In this document: piece by piece, positions 1 to 10,781 of the stretch
Layout: each line of letters opens with the position of its first letter
Numbering within the stretch: the first letter of the stretch is position 1
Assembly (NCBI GenBank): GCA_034440615.1
Contig: JAOTOM010004309.1
Location: 1 to 64,000, forward strand
Reading direction: 5' to 3'
Source of the DNA: Ashinkailepas kermadecensis
Taxonomy: Eukaryota > Arthropoda > Thecostraca > Neolepadidae
DNA: 64,000 nucleotides
Notes under the pieces: generated by a model
What the model saw: only the letters and a program-made list of their open reading frames with translations
Told to the model about the DNA's origin: nothing
Database searches by the model: none
Made by a program: the position numbers and the translations under genes

Positions 1-103
1 CCCTGGTTACACTGGTTAAGCCCACTTTACTGCGTGATAGCTCGCATTTCAACATGTAGATCTCCTGAATTACCTGTATCTTCGGGAGGTTTCAAGTCAT
101 AGC

Positions 104-930
104 TTAACCAGCGCCGTCTCGGGGGAGGGGTAGATAGGCGCCTCGTGTTTCAGTTTTCCGCGGATTGTGAAAAAACAGTGCGCTGCAACGCGCCGAAATT
201 TCGCATACCTCTTCCCACATCCATTTGGCATGATGTGTCAAAATTTTGAGGTCAGGTCATCTAGGGTCAACGAGTAAGTCAAGGTCAAGTGATGTCACCT
301 CGAGAAAGGTTCAACCAGTCGTCACGATTTAACGGATAAAGATATTTCAATGAAACTTTCAGTGTTTGCTTATCTTTAGGGACGACACAAAATGCATCAG
401 GGGAATTTTTTCTTCAGTTTTTGATTACTTATCATTTTTGCATATTTGCCCATTAGAGCTAAAATCGAATATTCTGGCTAAAGTAAGCATTTTTATCATA
501 GCAAGATGACTTCGAACAACGTTTTTCGGTACGTTCTACCCGTCATAAAAATAAAAATTAAAGAAAATTTAAAACTCAACATTTTGAAATTCCTTACTTT
601 TTTTTTAAAATCATTTTTCTTTTTTGTTGGGCAAAATTGTTTGGACACGGTCGATTTAGCCTTCCTTTTCTGATACAATTTTGTTTAATCTCCCCAAAAT
701 GAACTCCACAGAGCAAAAACCATGATGTATGTCGTGAAGACCCAGGCCCCCTAGTGATGTCACTTGTTGGGGGAAAAATTGGGGGGTCTAGTCCAACTCG
801 TCGAGCACTTTCCGATGACATCTCTTTCGTTTTCGTGCGATGCTTAGCTTGGAGATTAGAGAGGGGGGTGTATCAACCCCCGAGACGGGGTGTGAGGATA
901 TGACCGGAATGACGGGTCTGTGCGGGTTAA
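104..930 (+). mobile_element. TTAA-flanked non-autonomous element, family Y (copy 1)
   Basis: A segment of about 0.83 kb is bounded by TTAA at both ends. The left end reads TTAACC...CCGTCTCGGGGG and the right end is its inverse (CGAGACGGGGTG...GCGGGTTAA). The same body recurs near 9.2-9.7, 17.2-18.1, 49.9-50.75 and 59.4-60.3 kb. It carries AGGTCA half-sites and no transposase frame. TTAA boundaries are typical of piggyBac-type insertion; assignment to that superfamily is inference. Confidence 0.75.
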
Positions 931-942
931 CGATTTAACGCC

Positions 943-1250
943 GCCCCGGTAGCTCACTTGGCTAGAGCGCTAGCCTGCACTGGTCTCCCCTGTCTTGGCA
1001 ACACAGGGTTCGAGTCGCTTCACGCGCTCGCATTTAGCCCCCGGCTGGGAGGGTCAGTTGGCAGCTGGCCCGATAAGGCCGGGGACGAGCTACCGGGTGG
1101 CCGTGTCGGTGCATTGACGGCACGTTAAACTTTCGGTCAAAATTCTGCCGTTGAACTGGAATTCATGGATCGGGTGGTGGGGCCAGGGTTCACGCAACAA
1201 GCTCTGCTTAGCAATAGAACCCTGGTTCATAAAGTCACCCCAGCAATAAC
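943..1250 (+). mobile_element. tRNA-derived SINE (family 1)
   Basis: The 5' part resembles a tRNA gene: an A-box-like TAGCTCACTTGGCTAGAGC near 950-968 and a B-box GGTTCGAGTC at 1007-1016. It is followed by about 200 bp of unrelated body rather than a complete acceptor stem. That is the layout of a tRNA-derived SINE with internal Pol III promoter boxes. The 3' end is not clear; I place it near 1250. Confidence 0.6.
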
Positions 1251-2764
1251 TCGGATTAAATTTATTTTAATTACAGGTCACATACAGGTCAACATTATTC
1301 CAATTTATAGTTTCATTTTATCTGGAGATCTGATTTGAGGAAACAGTTTGTCTTCTATTTGTGTTCGATGAGTTGTCTGTGGATCATATTTCACGTTTCA
1401 CTGTGTCCTGGATGGTTTGGGTTCGACCTCATCTTGGTGACGAGGTCGTGACCTGATTTTGACCAGTTCTAGTTCCGCAATCATAAGGACCGAGAGCGCA
1501 ATGTTTTGACACAAGTGTCCAAATCATGATACGGATGATGCGCTAAATTCAAAAGCGACAGCGTGAATGGTTGAAGTGTTGCATCAGACAAATATATGGG
1601 GGGGGGGGTCTAAAATAACCTCCTGACCCTGTGAGGACGAACTCAATATTGGGTGTCTTGGTACCATTAGTGCCTTGGTACAATTGGTCCCGTTGCCTTG
1701 GTGCCATTGGTGTCATTGTCGTAGTACCAATTGGTGTTTTTGTTTTTCAAATGCGTAAAGTCATGCCTGAGTGAGTTCCAGGCTATTGCATGCAACGAGA
1801 GTCAAAGTGGATGATTTTGATCCACTGTCAGTGGAACAATTATCGGTTGACCAGCTGCAGTTGGCCATGCCCCCATCCCCCCCCAGTCGCTTGCCCTCTC
1901 GATGAACATTGAAGGCTGAGCTGCGCTTCCGCGGCAGATTAGCGCGACGAAATGTTGTACCGTCAGCCCGGAGCATTTGGCACTGCTGGCCGGGCTGATG
2001 AATTTGTGGAGCTGTCTCAGTGTTTTTCCATTGTGCACGTTGGTGCCCTCTGAAATTAGCATTGGCTTCTCCGTTGTTGCTTTGCCTACAGGTTGTCCGG
2101 ATGTGTCCCAGTCCGGTTAGAATATTCCATGGCTATCATCTTGAAATTATTGTTGGCTCCAAGTTCAAGCCTGTTCAATCCACAGAACCTTGGTGAGAGT
2201 GTGTCGTGCTCGTGAATTATTCCATAGCGAATCCCCCACCCCCTCCAACACACTCTTCCCAAAACTTCTTGGTCGGTATACTTATTATGTCGTATTATAG
2301 TCACGTTCTTTCACCACTTGCAGTTAATCGAGGCTCAGCCGCAATAACATTTGTAATTGTAAATTGTGACGCACGAGATCGAACAATTTACTTATGACCG
2401 TAACACTTAGCATGCCATGTGAAGGGTACTTGGCAATAAGGTTATTGGCATGTACATTAACAAATACTACTATTAACGACTTCGTTGTTGAATAAAACTC
2501 CTTAACCACTTGCGTCTTTGAGAAATATGGCGTTAGTGTTATACAAAATGATATATCTTGTAAAATATTGGCAGCTTAATTGGACACTTCTTTTTAGAAG
2601 CATCAGATAACAAAGCACGAAACAGAAAGCCCTCATACACGAGCTGCAGCTAGAGCAGTTAGGAGTTGGCTGATTTTCACTTTTTTGAATTCCAAATCTG
2701 GTTACCCCTATCTCCTCCATACTAATCGTTTTAACGCAATATACTGCGTTTGAAAAAAATATGA
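1251..2764. other. Intergenic, no gene recognised
   Basis: Short open frames on both strands show no domain and no coding-like third-position bias. A short tract near 1660-1740 repeats a 'ttggtacca/ttggtgcca' theme. Nothing else is supported. Confidence 0.5.
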
Positions 2765-3205
2765 ACATCCCCTGCGCCATCTCAGCTCGCCGTTCATCCT
2801 CCCGCTTCTCCCCAGGTCGTCGTTCATCCTCCCGCTTCTCCTCAGCTCGCCGTCCATCCTCCCACGTCTCCTCAGCTCGCCGTCCATCGTCCTGCGTCTT
2901 CCCAGCTCGCCGTCCATCCTCCCACGTCACCGCAGCTCGCCGTTCATCCTCCCGCGGCTTCTCAGCTCGTCATTCATCCTCTTACGTCTCCTCATCGCCT
3001 CTCCTCCCACGTCCCTCAGCTCGTCCATCTCCGCGTCTCCTCAGCTCGCCGTTCATCCTCCCACGTCTCCTCAGCTCGTCGTTCATCCTCCCGCGTCTCC
3101 TCAGCTCGCCGTTCATCCTCCCGCGTCTCCTCAGCTCGCCGTCCATCCTCTCGCGTCACCTCAGCTCGCCGTTCATCCTACCACGTCTCCCCAGCTGGCT
3201 GTTCT
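2765..3205. repeat. Minisatellite, about 30 bp unit
   Basis: About 14 imperfect copies of a pyrimidine-rich unit containing CAGCTCGCCGTTCATCCTCC occupy the stretch just upstream of the crustin gene 1 promoter. The unit length keeps frames open on both strands, so the Ser/Arg-rich and Arg/Glu-rich translations are treated as artefacts of the repeat. Confidence 0.9.
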
Positions 3206-3392
3206 TCCTCTCCGATAATTTGACCAGCGCAAAGGTTGACCAGCCGCAACTCAAACTCGCGTGCAATTGTGCACCGAGAAAAAAGTAGGGGAACTGCCCG
3301 CGCCCCGTCCCGCCATACTAATCGCGGAAAGACCAGCTCCGCTCTGGAAAGTCCAGCTCGTGTCGGACCGGGTCGCCGGTAGGCGGTCTCAC

Positions 3393-3406
3393 CACGTGTA
3401 TATATA
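3393..3406 (+). promoter_or_regulatory. Crustin gene 1 core promoter: E-box and TATA box
   Basis: CACGTG (3393-3398) directly abuts TATATATA (3399-3406), about 104 bp before the ATG. Transcription would start near 3430. Genes 2 and 3 have a TATA box at a similar distance (about 120 bp), which supports the start choice. Confidence 0.7.
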
Positions 3407-3509
3407 CCGCCTGCGTCAAACACGGGCAGCAGTCACCGCAGCCGCACCTCTCGCAAGAGCCTACCGACAATTTTGCCCGACGCCACCACAGCCCCGCCAC
3501 AGACCCGAG

Positions 3510-3794
3510 ATGCGCACCCTCCTGCTGCTCACGCTGGCGCTGTGCATCACAGTCAGCATGCAGGCCGGCTGCAACTACTACTGCAAACATCCGAACCCGA
3601 AGCCCGGCCAGGACGAGCTGTACTGCTGCGACGAGGACAAGAAGGGCTCGTGCCCGCCGGTGAGGTCGGAGTGTCCCAAGAACGCTGCTAAGTCGCAGCC
3701 GCGCTACTGCATAACAGACGGTGATTGTAGCGGCGCTCTCAAGTGCTGCATGGACATCTGCGCTGGCCGTCGGGTCTGCAAGAACGCGCTGTGA
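3510..3794 (+). CDS. Crustin type I/carcinin-like secreted WAP-domain peptide (gene 1)
   Basis: A 94-residue protein. Residues 1-19 are a signal peptide (M-R-T then a Leu-rich core, cleavage predicted after Met-Gln-Ala). The mature part has 12 cysteines: an N-terminal Cys-rich block C-x3-C...CC, then an eight-Cys four-disulfide WAP core (C-x6-C-x11-C-x5-C-x5-CC-x3-C-x5-C). This is the layout of type I crustins (carcinin). The family is secreted by haemocytes and is antibacterial and/or protease-inhibitory; the role here is inferred from family. The mature charge is about +3. The start is chosen at the signal peptide Met; the same M-R-T-Leu-rich start occurs in the two paralogues, although the upstream frame is open from 3261. 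The coding part is one exon. The stop codon is followed immediately by AAG|GTGAGT, so a 3'UTR intron is likely, leading to the exons at 4112 and/or 4676. Confidence 0.92.
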   Translation: MRTLLLLTLALCITVSMQAGCNYYCKHPNPKPGQDELYCCDEDKKGSCPPVRSECPKNAAKSQPRYCITDGDCSGALKCCMDICAGRRVCKNAL

Positions 3795-3802
3795 AGGTGA
3801 GT
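3794..3802 (+). promoter_or_regulatory. 5' splice donor just after the gene 1 stop codon
   Basis: AAG|GTGAGT is a perfect donor consensus whose first base is the last base of the TGA stop. The sequence around it (codons for Val-Cys-Lys, stop, AAGGTGAG) is single copy here, but its counterparts next to genes 2 and 3 are tandemly amplified. Confidence 0.7.
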
Positions 3803-4111
3803 GGTGCCGCATGCAGCAGCCTGGCCAGGTCGGACGCCGGACCGGCGCTCGATTTCCATTCTGGGAAGATGCAGCACAGGCGGCCGCTGGCCAAGAGGTG
3901 GAGCGGGGCTTCCAACGAACGGCATGTCTTCACCGATCTTCAAGAACTTGGTCGTGTAGATAGCGTGTATGCTTGGAAAATGCGTGAAATGTTTGATCTC
4001 ATACCGAAAACAGTTTTTAAAATTGACTGTCATGCTGGAAATAGCCTTGTAGTTTCGTCCATCAACAAAGTATATTCACCATATGGTGATTAACGTTGTA
4101 TTAACCCACAG

Positions 4112-4415
4112 GCAAAGTTCATCGAAGTCAGTTGAGCTGTTCTGACGCTGCCCCCAACACCGCACAGCTGTTCCGCCGCTGTATCTGACACCATGTGGCT
4201 GCTACAACTCTGTCTCTGACGGCGGCAGGCAGCTCGGAGCATGATCAGCCGGTGTGGGGAGGACGCCGACGGGCCCGGCATCACCCGTCGTCCCGTCCGC
4301 CCTCGCAATGGCCGGCTGTGATTGGCTGCTGCGCGGGACACTGTGATTGGCTGCTGCACGGGACAATGTAACTGGTCGCACCACATAACTAACCAATAAA
4401 CGCTCCGTCCACGTC
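4112..4415 (+). other. Putative 3'UTR exon of crustin gene 1, copy 1
   Basis: An acceptor (ATTAACCCACAG, ending at 4111) is followed by about 290 bp ending near the poly(A) signal AATAAA at 4395-4400. Its distal half (GATCAGCC...GGGCCCGGCATCACCCG...GGCTG...CCAATAAACGCTCCG) is homologous to minus-strand sequence downstream of genes 2 and 3, which identifies it as a conserved 3'UTR exon. Confidence 0.7.
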
Positions 4416-4675
4416 CGCGGGTGTGTGTATGTGTGGTGAGCGGACGAATTGAAGCAACTATACGTACGGTTCGTCTAATCCCATCGCTACGGAAAGCACA
4501 CCTCGCATTCTGGAAATTGAAGGGCCTTTTATACGCATTTTTTATAAATGTATTTATCTATATACCGATAAACAGCTATTTATATATTGACTGTCTTGCT
4601 GGACATAGTTTTGTAGTTTCGTCTATCAACAAAGTATATTCACTATATGGTGATTAACGTTGTATTAACCCACAG

Positions 4676-4980
4676 GCCAAGTTCATCGAAGTCAGTTGAG
4701 CTGTTCTGACGCTGCCCCCAACACCGCACAGCTGTTCCGCCGCTGTATCTGACACCATGTGGCTGCTACAACTCTGTCTCTGACGGCGGCAGGCAGCTCG
4801 GAGCATGATCAGCCGGTGTGGGGAGGACACCGACGGGCCCGGCATCACCCGTCGTCCCGTCCGCCCTCGCAATTGCCGGCTGTGATTGGCTGCTGCGCGG
4901 GACACTGTGATTGGCTGCTGCACGGGACAATGTAACTGGTCGCACCACATAACTAACCAATAAACGCTCCGTCCACGTCC
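4676..4980 (+). other. Putative 3'UTR exon of crustin gene 1, copy 2
   Basis: Second copy of the acceptor (CACAG ending at 4675), UTR body and AATAAA (4959-4964). Either copy could serve as the terminal exon, giving alternative polyadenylation with nearly the same UTR. Confidence 0.65.
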
Positions 4981-5142
4981 GCGGGTGTGTGTGTGTGGTG
5001 AGCAGGGACGCAATGGTGACAGTCGCAGTCACGTGATCACGGTCACGGTCTCGTGACGACGGTCACAGTCGCCATCGCTACGGAAAGCAGAACACGCTAC
5101 AGGGCGGGCAGTTTGCTGGAACTGGAGGGGAGCCATTATACG

Positions 5143-5143
<1 letters not shown>

Positions 5144-5214
<71 letters not shown>
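5144..5214. repeat. (TA)n microsatellite
   Basis: About 35 TA dinucleotides lie downstream of the second 3'UTR exon. The overlapping Tyr/Ile repeat frames are artefacts. Confidence 0.98.
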
Positions 5215-5221
<7 letters not shown>

Positions 5222-5223
<2 letters not shown>

Positions 5224-5854
5224 ATAAATAAAGGTATGTAAATATAGCATATAATACCTCTGCCATCTTCCCTAAGTTCTTGCGATTTAAGTTCTACCGA
5301 AATCAATATCTCCATCTCATTTCTACCAAAAGTGGCATGGTGCGCTACTGGATGAGGAGAATCGCTTTAAGAGGCAACGAGTTTCTGACCTGAAGCGCAA
5401 GAATAACCTTGTGTGTGCCGACCTAAGGCAGGTCGTAACTGTTTCACAATTTCACTATCAAAGTCACGAGGATGACACAGTCACAGCAAGCGTCATGAAG
5501 AAATAAAAGGTACACACAAACAGACTTGAACATCTCGGTTTATTGATTTACAATGTTCTTGGAGCTTGCGATTCTGATCGTGCGACCAATTTGCATTTCA
5601 GACTTATTACAACATGTAGTACAACACTGCTGGCTTTCGGCCTCAACTTCAGGCTTAGCTAGTATGCAAGCTTAGCTTCTATCGAAACCTTCTATGCTTT
5701 GGAAAGCTGTTGCGCTTTCTCGTCGATCTACCTTCATCAGAGAGAATTAGCTTTGACGATGTCAGACCGCAAATATCATATGCAGTGCGCAACGTTTGTC
5801 AGCGCGCAACACAACGTCAGCGTCGATGTGGGGAGTTTATTTTCCAACATCCCG
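5222..5854. other. Intergenic, no gene recognised
   Basis: Unique-looking sequence with no domain-bearing frame and no clear repeat. Confidence 0.5.
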
Positions 5855-6343
5855 TTAACACGCGCAGAAGGTGGGAAGGGGTGGGGTGGGGGAAATACGC
5901 CCGCCCATCCTGTTTTTCGATGATATCTCACAAGCGGACGGAGATATTGTAAGGCAATCTTGTGGCTTTCTTAAAAATTCATCAGCGTATCCTATGCACC
6001 ACAAATCGTAATCATTGGTGAAGATAGGAACTGTAGGGGTGCGAAGCTGGCCGACCTGACGGCGGCAGACCGCCGGCCGGCCGTCAGACCGTGAGCGTTC
6101 AAGGTCACAAGGGCTTCGTCAGTGTAGTAGAGGGCGGCGCGGTGTGGCGGCCGAATTCGACCACATTTGACCCCGAAGGCATTGACCTAGTGTCATGTAA
6201 TTTATACTGAAGTGAGTTCACTACAGCCGCGATCTACCCTCCAAAATATGTGCTTCTTGTTTCAGAAGTTTCAGAGATCTTAGGCGGCCAAATCCGCCCG
6301 CTCTCGTGCACATATGTGAGAGTCCCTCCCGCGCGTGTGTTAG
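5855..6343. mobile_element. TTAA-flanked non-autonomous element, family W
   Basis: Begins TTAACACGCGCAGAAGGTGGG and ends GCGCGTGTGTTAG (last base of the TTAA mutated), so the tips form an inverted repeat like that of family X. The interior is unlike family X but again contains half-site motifs (TTCAAGGTCA near 6098-6107; TTTGACC; TTGACCT). Confidence 0.6.
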
Positions 6344-7139
6344 AAAAAACAACAGATGTTTTCATCCGTGCTATGCTTAGCTAGGCCCAAGACGTTATTG
6401 GACGATGCGAGTACAGCACAAAATATGCAATTTATATGTGGCATGGGTTACGGATGTGTAATCCAAGGTAATCAGCCCAAGGGTAGTTATTACCCCTGAT
6501 TTGGTTGTGAGCTATACGAGATCCAGGAGAACCATGCGATCCAGGTGGTACATGAGGTTCAGGAGCATGAAGTGCACCAGTAGTCATGGCCTCATCTGTC
6601 GCTAGGTGTTCACTTTTGTTCCGAGTGCATGCGCTTCAGCTGAAAGTGCAAACACTTTCGGGAAGTTGACTGCAAACGTTCACACCGTTGTGCGTCTACA
6701 AAAAGACACTCCGCAAACGCTCGCTGAGTGTGGCGAGTGTTTCGATTTGTATGGTGACTTGTATTCCTGGGATCTCCTCCAACCTCAGAGGGGCCTCATT
6801 TTGACCTGGGATTACCATATTCAAAACGGTTGGTGAAATTGTGTTCCACCGGTCGCATGGCGAAGGTGTGGTCGGACGAGTTGGTGCAGAAATGGGAGAC
6901 GGCTGCAAAGACCACGGTGTTCTGGCATTGACCGCGTCTCCGCAACTGAGAGACCGCGGTCACTTCTGACCACCCTCGAGCTACGTCGCAGATCCACGTT
7001 CTTGCCCCTTCTGCCGTGGTTCGGTTGTTAGCAGCGATTCTGCGCAGCAGATGATAATGGCGGTGCAAAGCTGCAGCCAGGAATGACGGGTAACCCCACG
7101 GCCTCTCCCGTCTCGGCTGCAGCCGCGCCCGTCGATTCT

Positions 7140-8470
7140 AGGACAAATGTACTTAAGGACAAATGTACGTATGGCAGACGTTCGTAAGCAAATGTACGTA
7201 AGCAAATGTACGTAAGGAAATGTACGTAAGCAAATGTACGTAAGGAAATGTACGTAAGCAAATGTACGTAAGGAAATGTACATAAGCAAATGTATGTTAG
7301 CAAATGTACGTATGCGCAAAAGTACGTATGGCAATTGTACCCATGGCAGATGTATGTAAGAGCAATTACACGTATGGCAAATGTACGTAAGCGCAAATGC
7401 ACGTAAGCGCAAAAGTACGTACGCGCAAATGTACGTAAGCGCAAAGGTACGTATGCGCAATTGCACCTAAACGCAAATGTACGTAAGCGCAAATGCGCGT
7501 ATGCGCAATTGTACGTATGCGCAAATATACGTAAGCGCAAATGTACGTAGCCGCATATGCACGTAAGCGCAACTTACGTGCAAATAGCACGTACATATAG
7601 CAAATACACATAAGTTAAAGGTACGTGAGCGCAAATGTACATGTACGCAAAAGTGCGTGAGAGCAAATGTACGTAAATGCAAATTTTAGTAACCCAAATG
7701 TAAGTGTACGTATGACCGATGTACGTAAGCAAATGTACGTTTCACATGTTTCATACCGGTTTCAATTTTACGGTTTTCAAACGTACGTGTTTCAAATGTA
7801 CGTGCTTTAGATGTACGTGTTCGAATGTACGTGTTTCAAATGTATGCAAGCAAATGTACGTATGCACAAAAGTAAATATGACAAATGTACGTAAGCACAG
7901 ACATGCCTTAGCACAAAAGTACCTATGACAAACGTACTCATGGTAAATGTACGACATTTGCGTGTAAATGCTTTTACGTTTACGTACATTTGCTCTTACA
8001 TACTTTTATATTCACGTACATTTGCGCATACGTACATTTGCGCGGACGTACATTTGCGCATACGTACATTTTCGCTTACGTACACATTTGCATGCATACA
8101 ATTGTGCATTCGCACATTTGCGCTTACATATATTTGCGCACACATACATTTGCCACGCGTACATTTACGCTTACGTAGGGTTGTCATACGTACATCTACG
8201 CTTAAGTACATTTGCTTACGCACATTGGCGCATACGTACATTTGCGTTTGCGTACTTTTGCGCATATGTACATTTCGCTTATGTTCATTTGCGCATACGT
8301 ACATTTGCGCATACGTACATTTGCGCTAATGTACATTTGCGCATACGTGCATTTGCCATACGTACATCTTCATTTACGTACACTTTTCAATTCGTACAGC
8401 TGCTCTTACGTACATTTCTTACGTACATTTCCGTATCTGCATCTGCCATACGTACATTTGCTTTACGCAC
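7140..8470. repeat. Minisatellite of GCAAATGTACGTA that switches orientation near 7950
   Basis: From 7140 to about 7930 the unit reads GCAAATGTACGTAAGC. From about 7955 to 8470 it reads as its reverse complement (TACGTACATTTGCGC). Unit lengths are mixed, about 14-18 bp. The array as a whole could fold back on itself. Confidence 0.9.
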
Positions 8471-8499
8471 ATTTGTCCGGTTACCCGCCCGTCATCATC

Positions 8500-8905
8500 A
8501 CGGGTCCGAACCGTTCACACAGGTCATCGTCGGTCCTTCACATAGGTGGCAGTCCGTCCTTCACATAGGTGACAGTCGGTCAGTCACACATGCGACAGTC
8601 GGTCAGTCACACATGTGACAGTCGGTCCGTCACATAGGTGGCATTCGGTCCTTCACACAGGTGACAATATGTCCGTCACACAGGTGACTGTCGGTCTGTC
8701 ACACAGATGACGGACAGTCTGTCACACAGGTGACCGTCGGTTTGTCAGACAGATGACAGTCTGCCACACAAGTGATTGTGGGTCTGTCACACATGTTACA
8801 ATCGAGCCGTCATGTAGGTGAAAGTCGGTCCGTCGCACAGGTGACAGACAGTCTGCCACACAGGTTACATTCGAACTGTCATAAAGGTGACAGTGGTCTA
8901 TCATA
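8500..8905. repeat. Minisatellite, about 24 bp unit (GTCACACAGGTGACAGTCGG)
   Basis: About 16 imperfect copies. The same motif is present as a shorter array at 15715-15900 in repeat copy b and as remnants in copies c and d near 23105-23180 and 25195-25270. Confidence 0.9.
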
Positions 8906-9199
8906 TACCCGGTCAGATTACAGGCAACCTGTCAGGTATAGTCTGACTGCATCTACTACCGGTCCAGCGCCCCTTTCACCCAATGCCGACAAAGTTCCGC
9001 TTTCTCCCACTGTCAATCTAACACTACGCCCCCGTACATTCACTGCCAACCTACTACCAAGTGTCAATCTAGCACGCCTTCCACACCCACTGCTGACCTA
9101 ATGCCCTTCCAAACTCAGGAACGAGCTTACACTACATCCCCCACTGACAGACCTGTCCTCTATTGCAGGTGCGATCACTAACTGCCGGTTCGTTGCTCG

Positions 9200-9734
9200 C
9201 ATGTTTTGAGCTCTGGGGAGTTCGTTTTGTGGTAGATTTTAAAAGGAAGCATTAATTTTAATCGGAAAAGGAAGTCGACATCGACCAGGGCAACAACATG
9301 TTTGCCCACCCGGAAATCAACATTATACTAATTCAAATCTTTCAAAATGTTGAGTTTTCAATTGTCTTAAAGTTTTATTTTTTAATGAGCAAAGCGCACC
9401 GTAATAAGTTGTTTTAAGTTAACTAGCCCTCATCGAAGTGCATACTTATATGTCATAAAAGAAAAGCAAACCCTGGAAGTGTCACTCAAATATCTTCATC
9501 CGTTAAGGCGAGACGACTGGTTGAACTTTTTCGCAGGTCACCTCACTTGACCTTGAATCACACGGTGACCGCAGAAGATCGGATCTCAAAATTTGCACAC
9601 AACTTGTCAAATTGATGTGGGAACAGGCATGTCAAAGTTAGGCTCGCTGCCGTGCGCCATTTGGTCACGATCCGTGGGAAACCTTATGGGGCGTAAAGTG
9701 CCCCCCCCCCCGCCGCCCGAGACGGTGCGATTAC
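9200..9734. mobile_element. TTAA-element family Y, truncated copy 2
   Basis: Matches the interior and one end of family Y in the same orientation as 17215-18080, starting at the CTCTGGGGAGTTC landmark near 9211. The other end is missing and the copy abuts the end of repeat R. The outer boundary GAGACGGTGCGATTAC suggests a mutated TTAA. Confidence 0.65.
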
Positions 9735-10094
9735 GTACTTGTGATTCTATGGCATATATGGCCTGTTGGACGAGTCGGTTTCTCGTGGTGGTGCGCGTGA
9801 TTACCAGGGAGGGTAAGTCGAGATGTGTGCAGTTGGGTGTGGGAAGCTTGGTAGTCATTTGGTATGTTAGCTTCGTATGTGTCGTCTATGATTATTCCAT
9901 TGTTGTTTCCAATGCTGGTATGCTGATGTGGTATAAATGCATGTGAATTGTGCACAAACCACCGGAATAACAGGGTTAGGCGCGACCAGAAGATTTAGTG
10001 TAAAGATCAGATAGCTCCTCAATGGAAGCCTCGTCACACATGGCACGTGTTTGGAGGCTTCGTTTCCCGCCACATACACCCACAACCCACGACG
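9735..10094. repeat. Duplicated segment between the Y element and crustin gene 2
   Basis: Homologous to about 18081-18460 (shared GAGATGTGTGCAGTTGGGTG, GCATGTGAATTGTGCACAAA and CCACCGGAATA). It forms part of the tandem segmental duplication that carries genes 2 and 3. Confidence 0.75.
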
Positions 10095-10460
10095 CAAAGT
10101 TTATTGATCAGTGCGATGTGACGTCATTCACGGATCATCGTGCAGCAGCCGAACGCAGCCGACCATTCCCAGGACGGACGGGAAGTCGGGTGATGCCGGG
10201 CCCATCGGGATCCTCCCCGGATCAGCAGATCATTATCGGAACTAATCGTCGCTGGCATGGAGAGGGAGAGAGAGAGAGAGCATGATGTCAGAGACAGTGT
10301 CAGAACAGCACTATGACGTCAGAAACAGGGTCGAAACATCTCTCTGATTGGACGAGGTCCTAATCTGTGGCAGTTGCAGCACCAGTCATCTAGCAAAGCT
10401 CGGCGTTAGCAGCCAGCGAATGTCGCCACCAACAGAGAATAGCGGCAAATTCTGAAGAAG
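10095..10460 (-). other. Putative 3'UTR exon of crustin gene 2
   Basis: On the minus strand this region ends with AATAAA (10105-10100) and is homologous to the gene 3 counterpart (18467-18830) and, in its distal half, to the gene 1 3'UTR exons. The acceptor cannot be fixed from sequence; the 5' limit is approximate. Confidence 0.55.
10100..10105 (-). terminator. Poly(A) signal AATAAA, crustin gene 2
   Basis: AATAAA on the minus strand in the same context (GATCAATAAAC...) as the signals of genes 1 and 3 (CCAATAAACGCTCC). Confidence 0.6.
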
Positions 10461-10781
10461 TCTCCAGTGGACTGGCCTACCACCATCCCCATTTCAAAGC
10501 GTTAGCCCATCTATATTTCCCTGTTCAAAACCCAGCCAAATATTCCAAAACCACAATGAAACAAGGGTGCATTATTACAAAACACTCGATGCGCCAGGTG
10601 AACTGGGACGTATCTGTACCCTGCACTATTGTATGTTAAAGTCGACTCTTCATTGCACTCTGCGGTGACCTGGGCTGATTGAGGACACGATGTTACGGAT
10701 GAGTGACTCATAGTTTTACAGCATAATACAGAGCACAGCATCTGCCAGCCCAATAAACAGCTGACCGGACAAACTGCAATG

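Larger units (their letters stand above)
4022..5030 (+). repeat. Tandem duplication (564 bp offset) containing the crustin gene 1 3'UTR exon twice
   Basis: Sequence beginning TGACTGTC near 4024 is repeated from 4588 at a constant 564 bp offset through the acceptor, UTR and poly(A) signal. The copies differ by scattered substitutions and diverge after the poly(A) region (4440s and 5000s). Confidence 0.9.
6440..9195. repeat. Dispersed repeat R, copy a, with two internal minisatellites
   Basis: Flanking parts (about 6440-7130 and 8480-9195) align with 15005-16190 and, for the first part, with 22300-23235 and the inverted copy 25143-25873. Shared landmarks include GGTAATCAG, AGTCATGGCCTCATC, TTTCAGCTGAAAGTGCAAAC, GCGGTGCAAAGCTGCAG and, at the end, GCAGGTGCGATCACTAACT. 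No conserved frame runs through the copies, so it is called a repeat and not a gene. Confidence 0.8.

Noticed and set aside
2761..3288. 175-codon Ser/Arg-rich frame upstream of crustin gene 1
   Set aside because: It is a translation of the 30 bp minisatellite; the antisense frame is equally open and no other coding evidence exists.
3286..3300. Possible kappaB site before crustin gene 1 (GGGGAACTGCCC)
   Set aside because: It departs from the Rel consensus at central positions and lies next to a minisatellite, so it was not called as a site.
3318..3812. 164-codon antisense frame over crustin gene 1
   Set aside because: Shadow of the real gene; the plus-strand frame has the signal peptide and WAP cysteines.
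7028..8618. Frames of 130-216 codons rich in Thr-Tyr-Ile-Cys-Ala
   Set aside because: Translations of the GCAAATGTACGTA array in both orientations, not genes.
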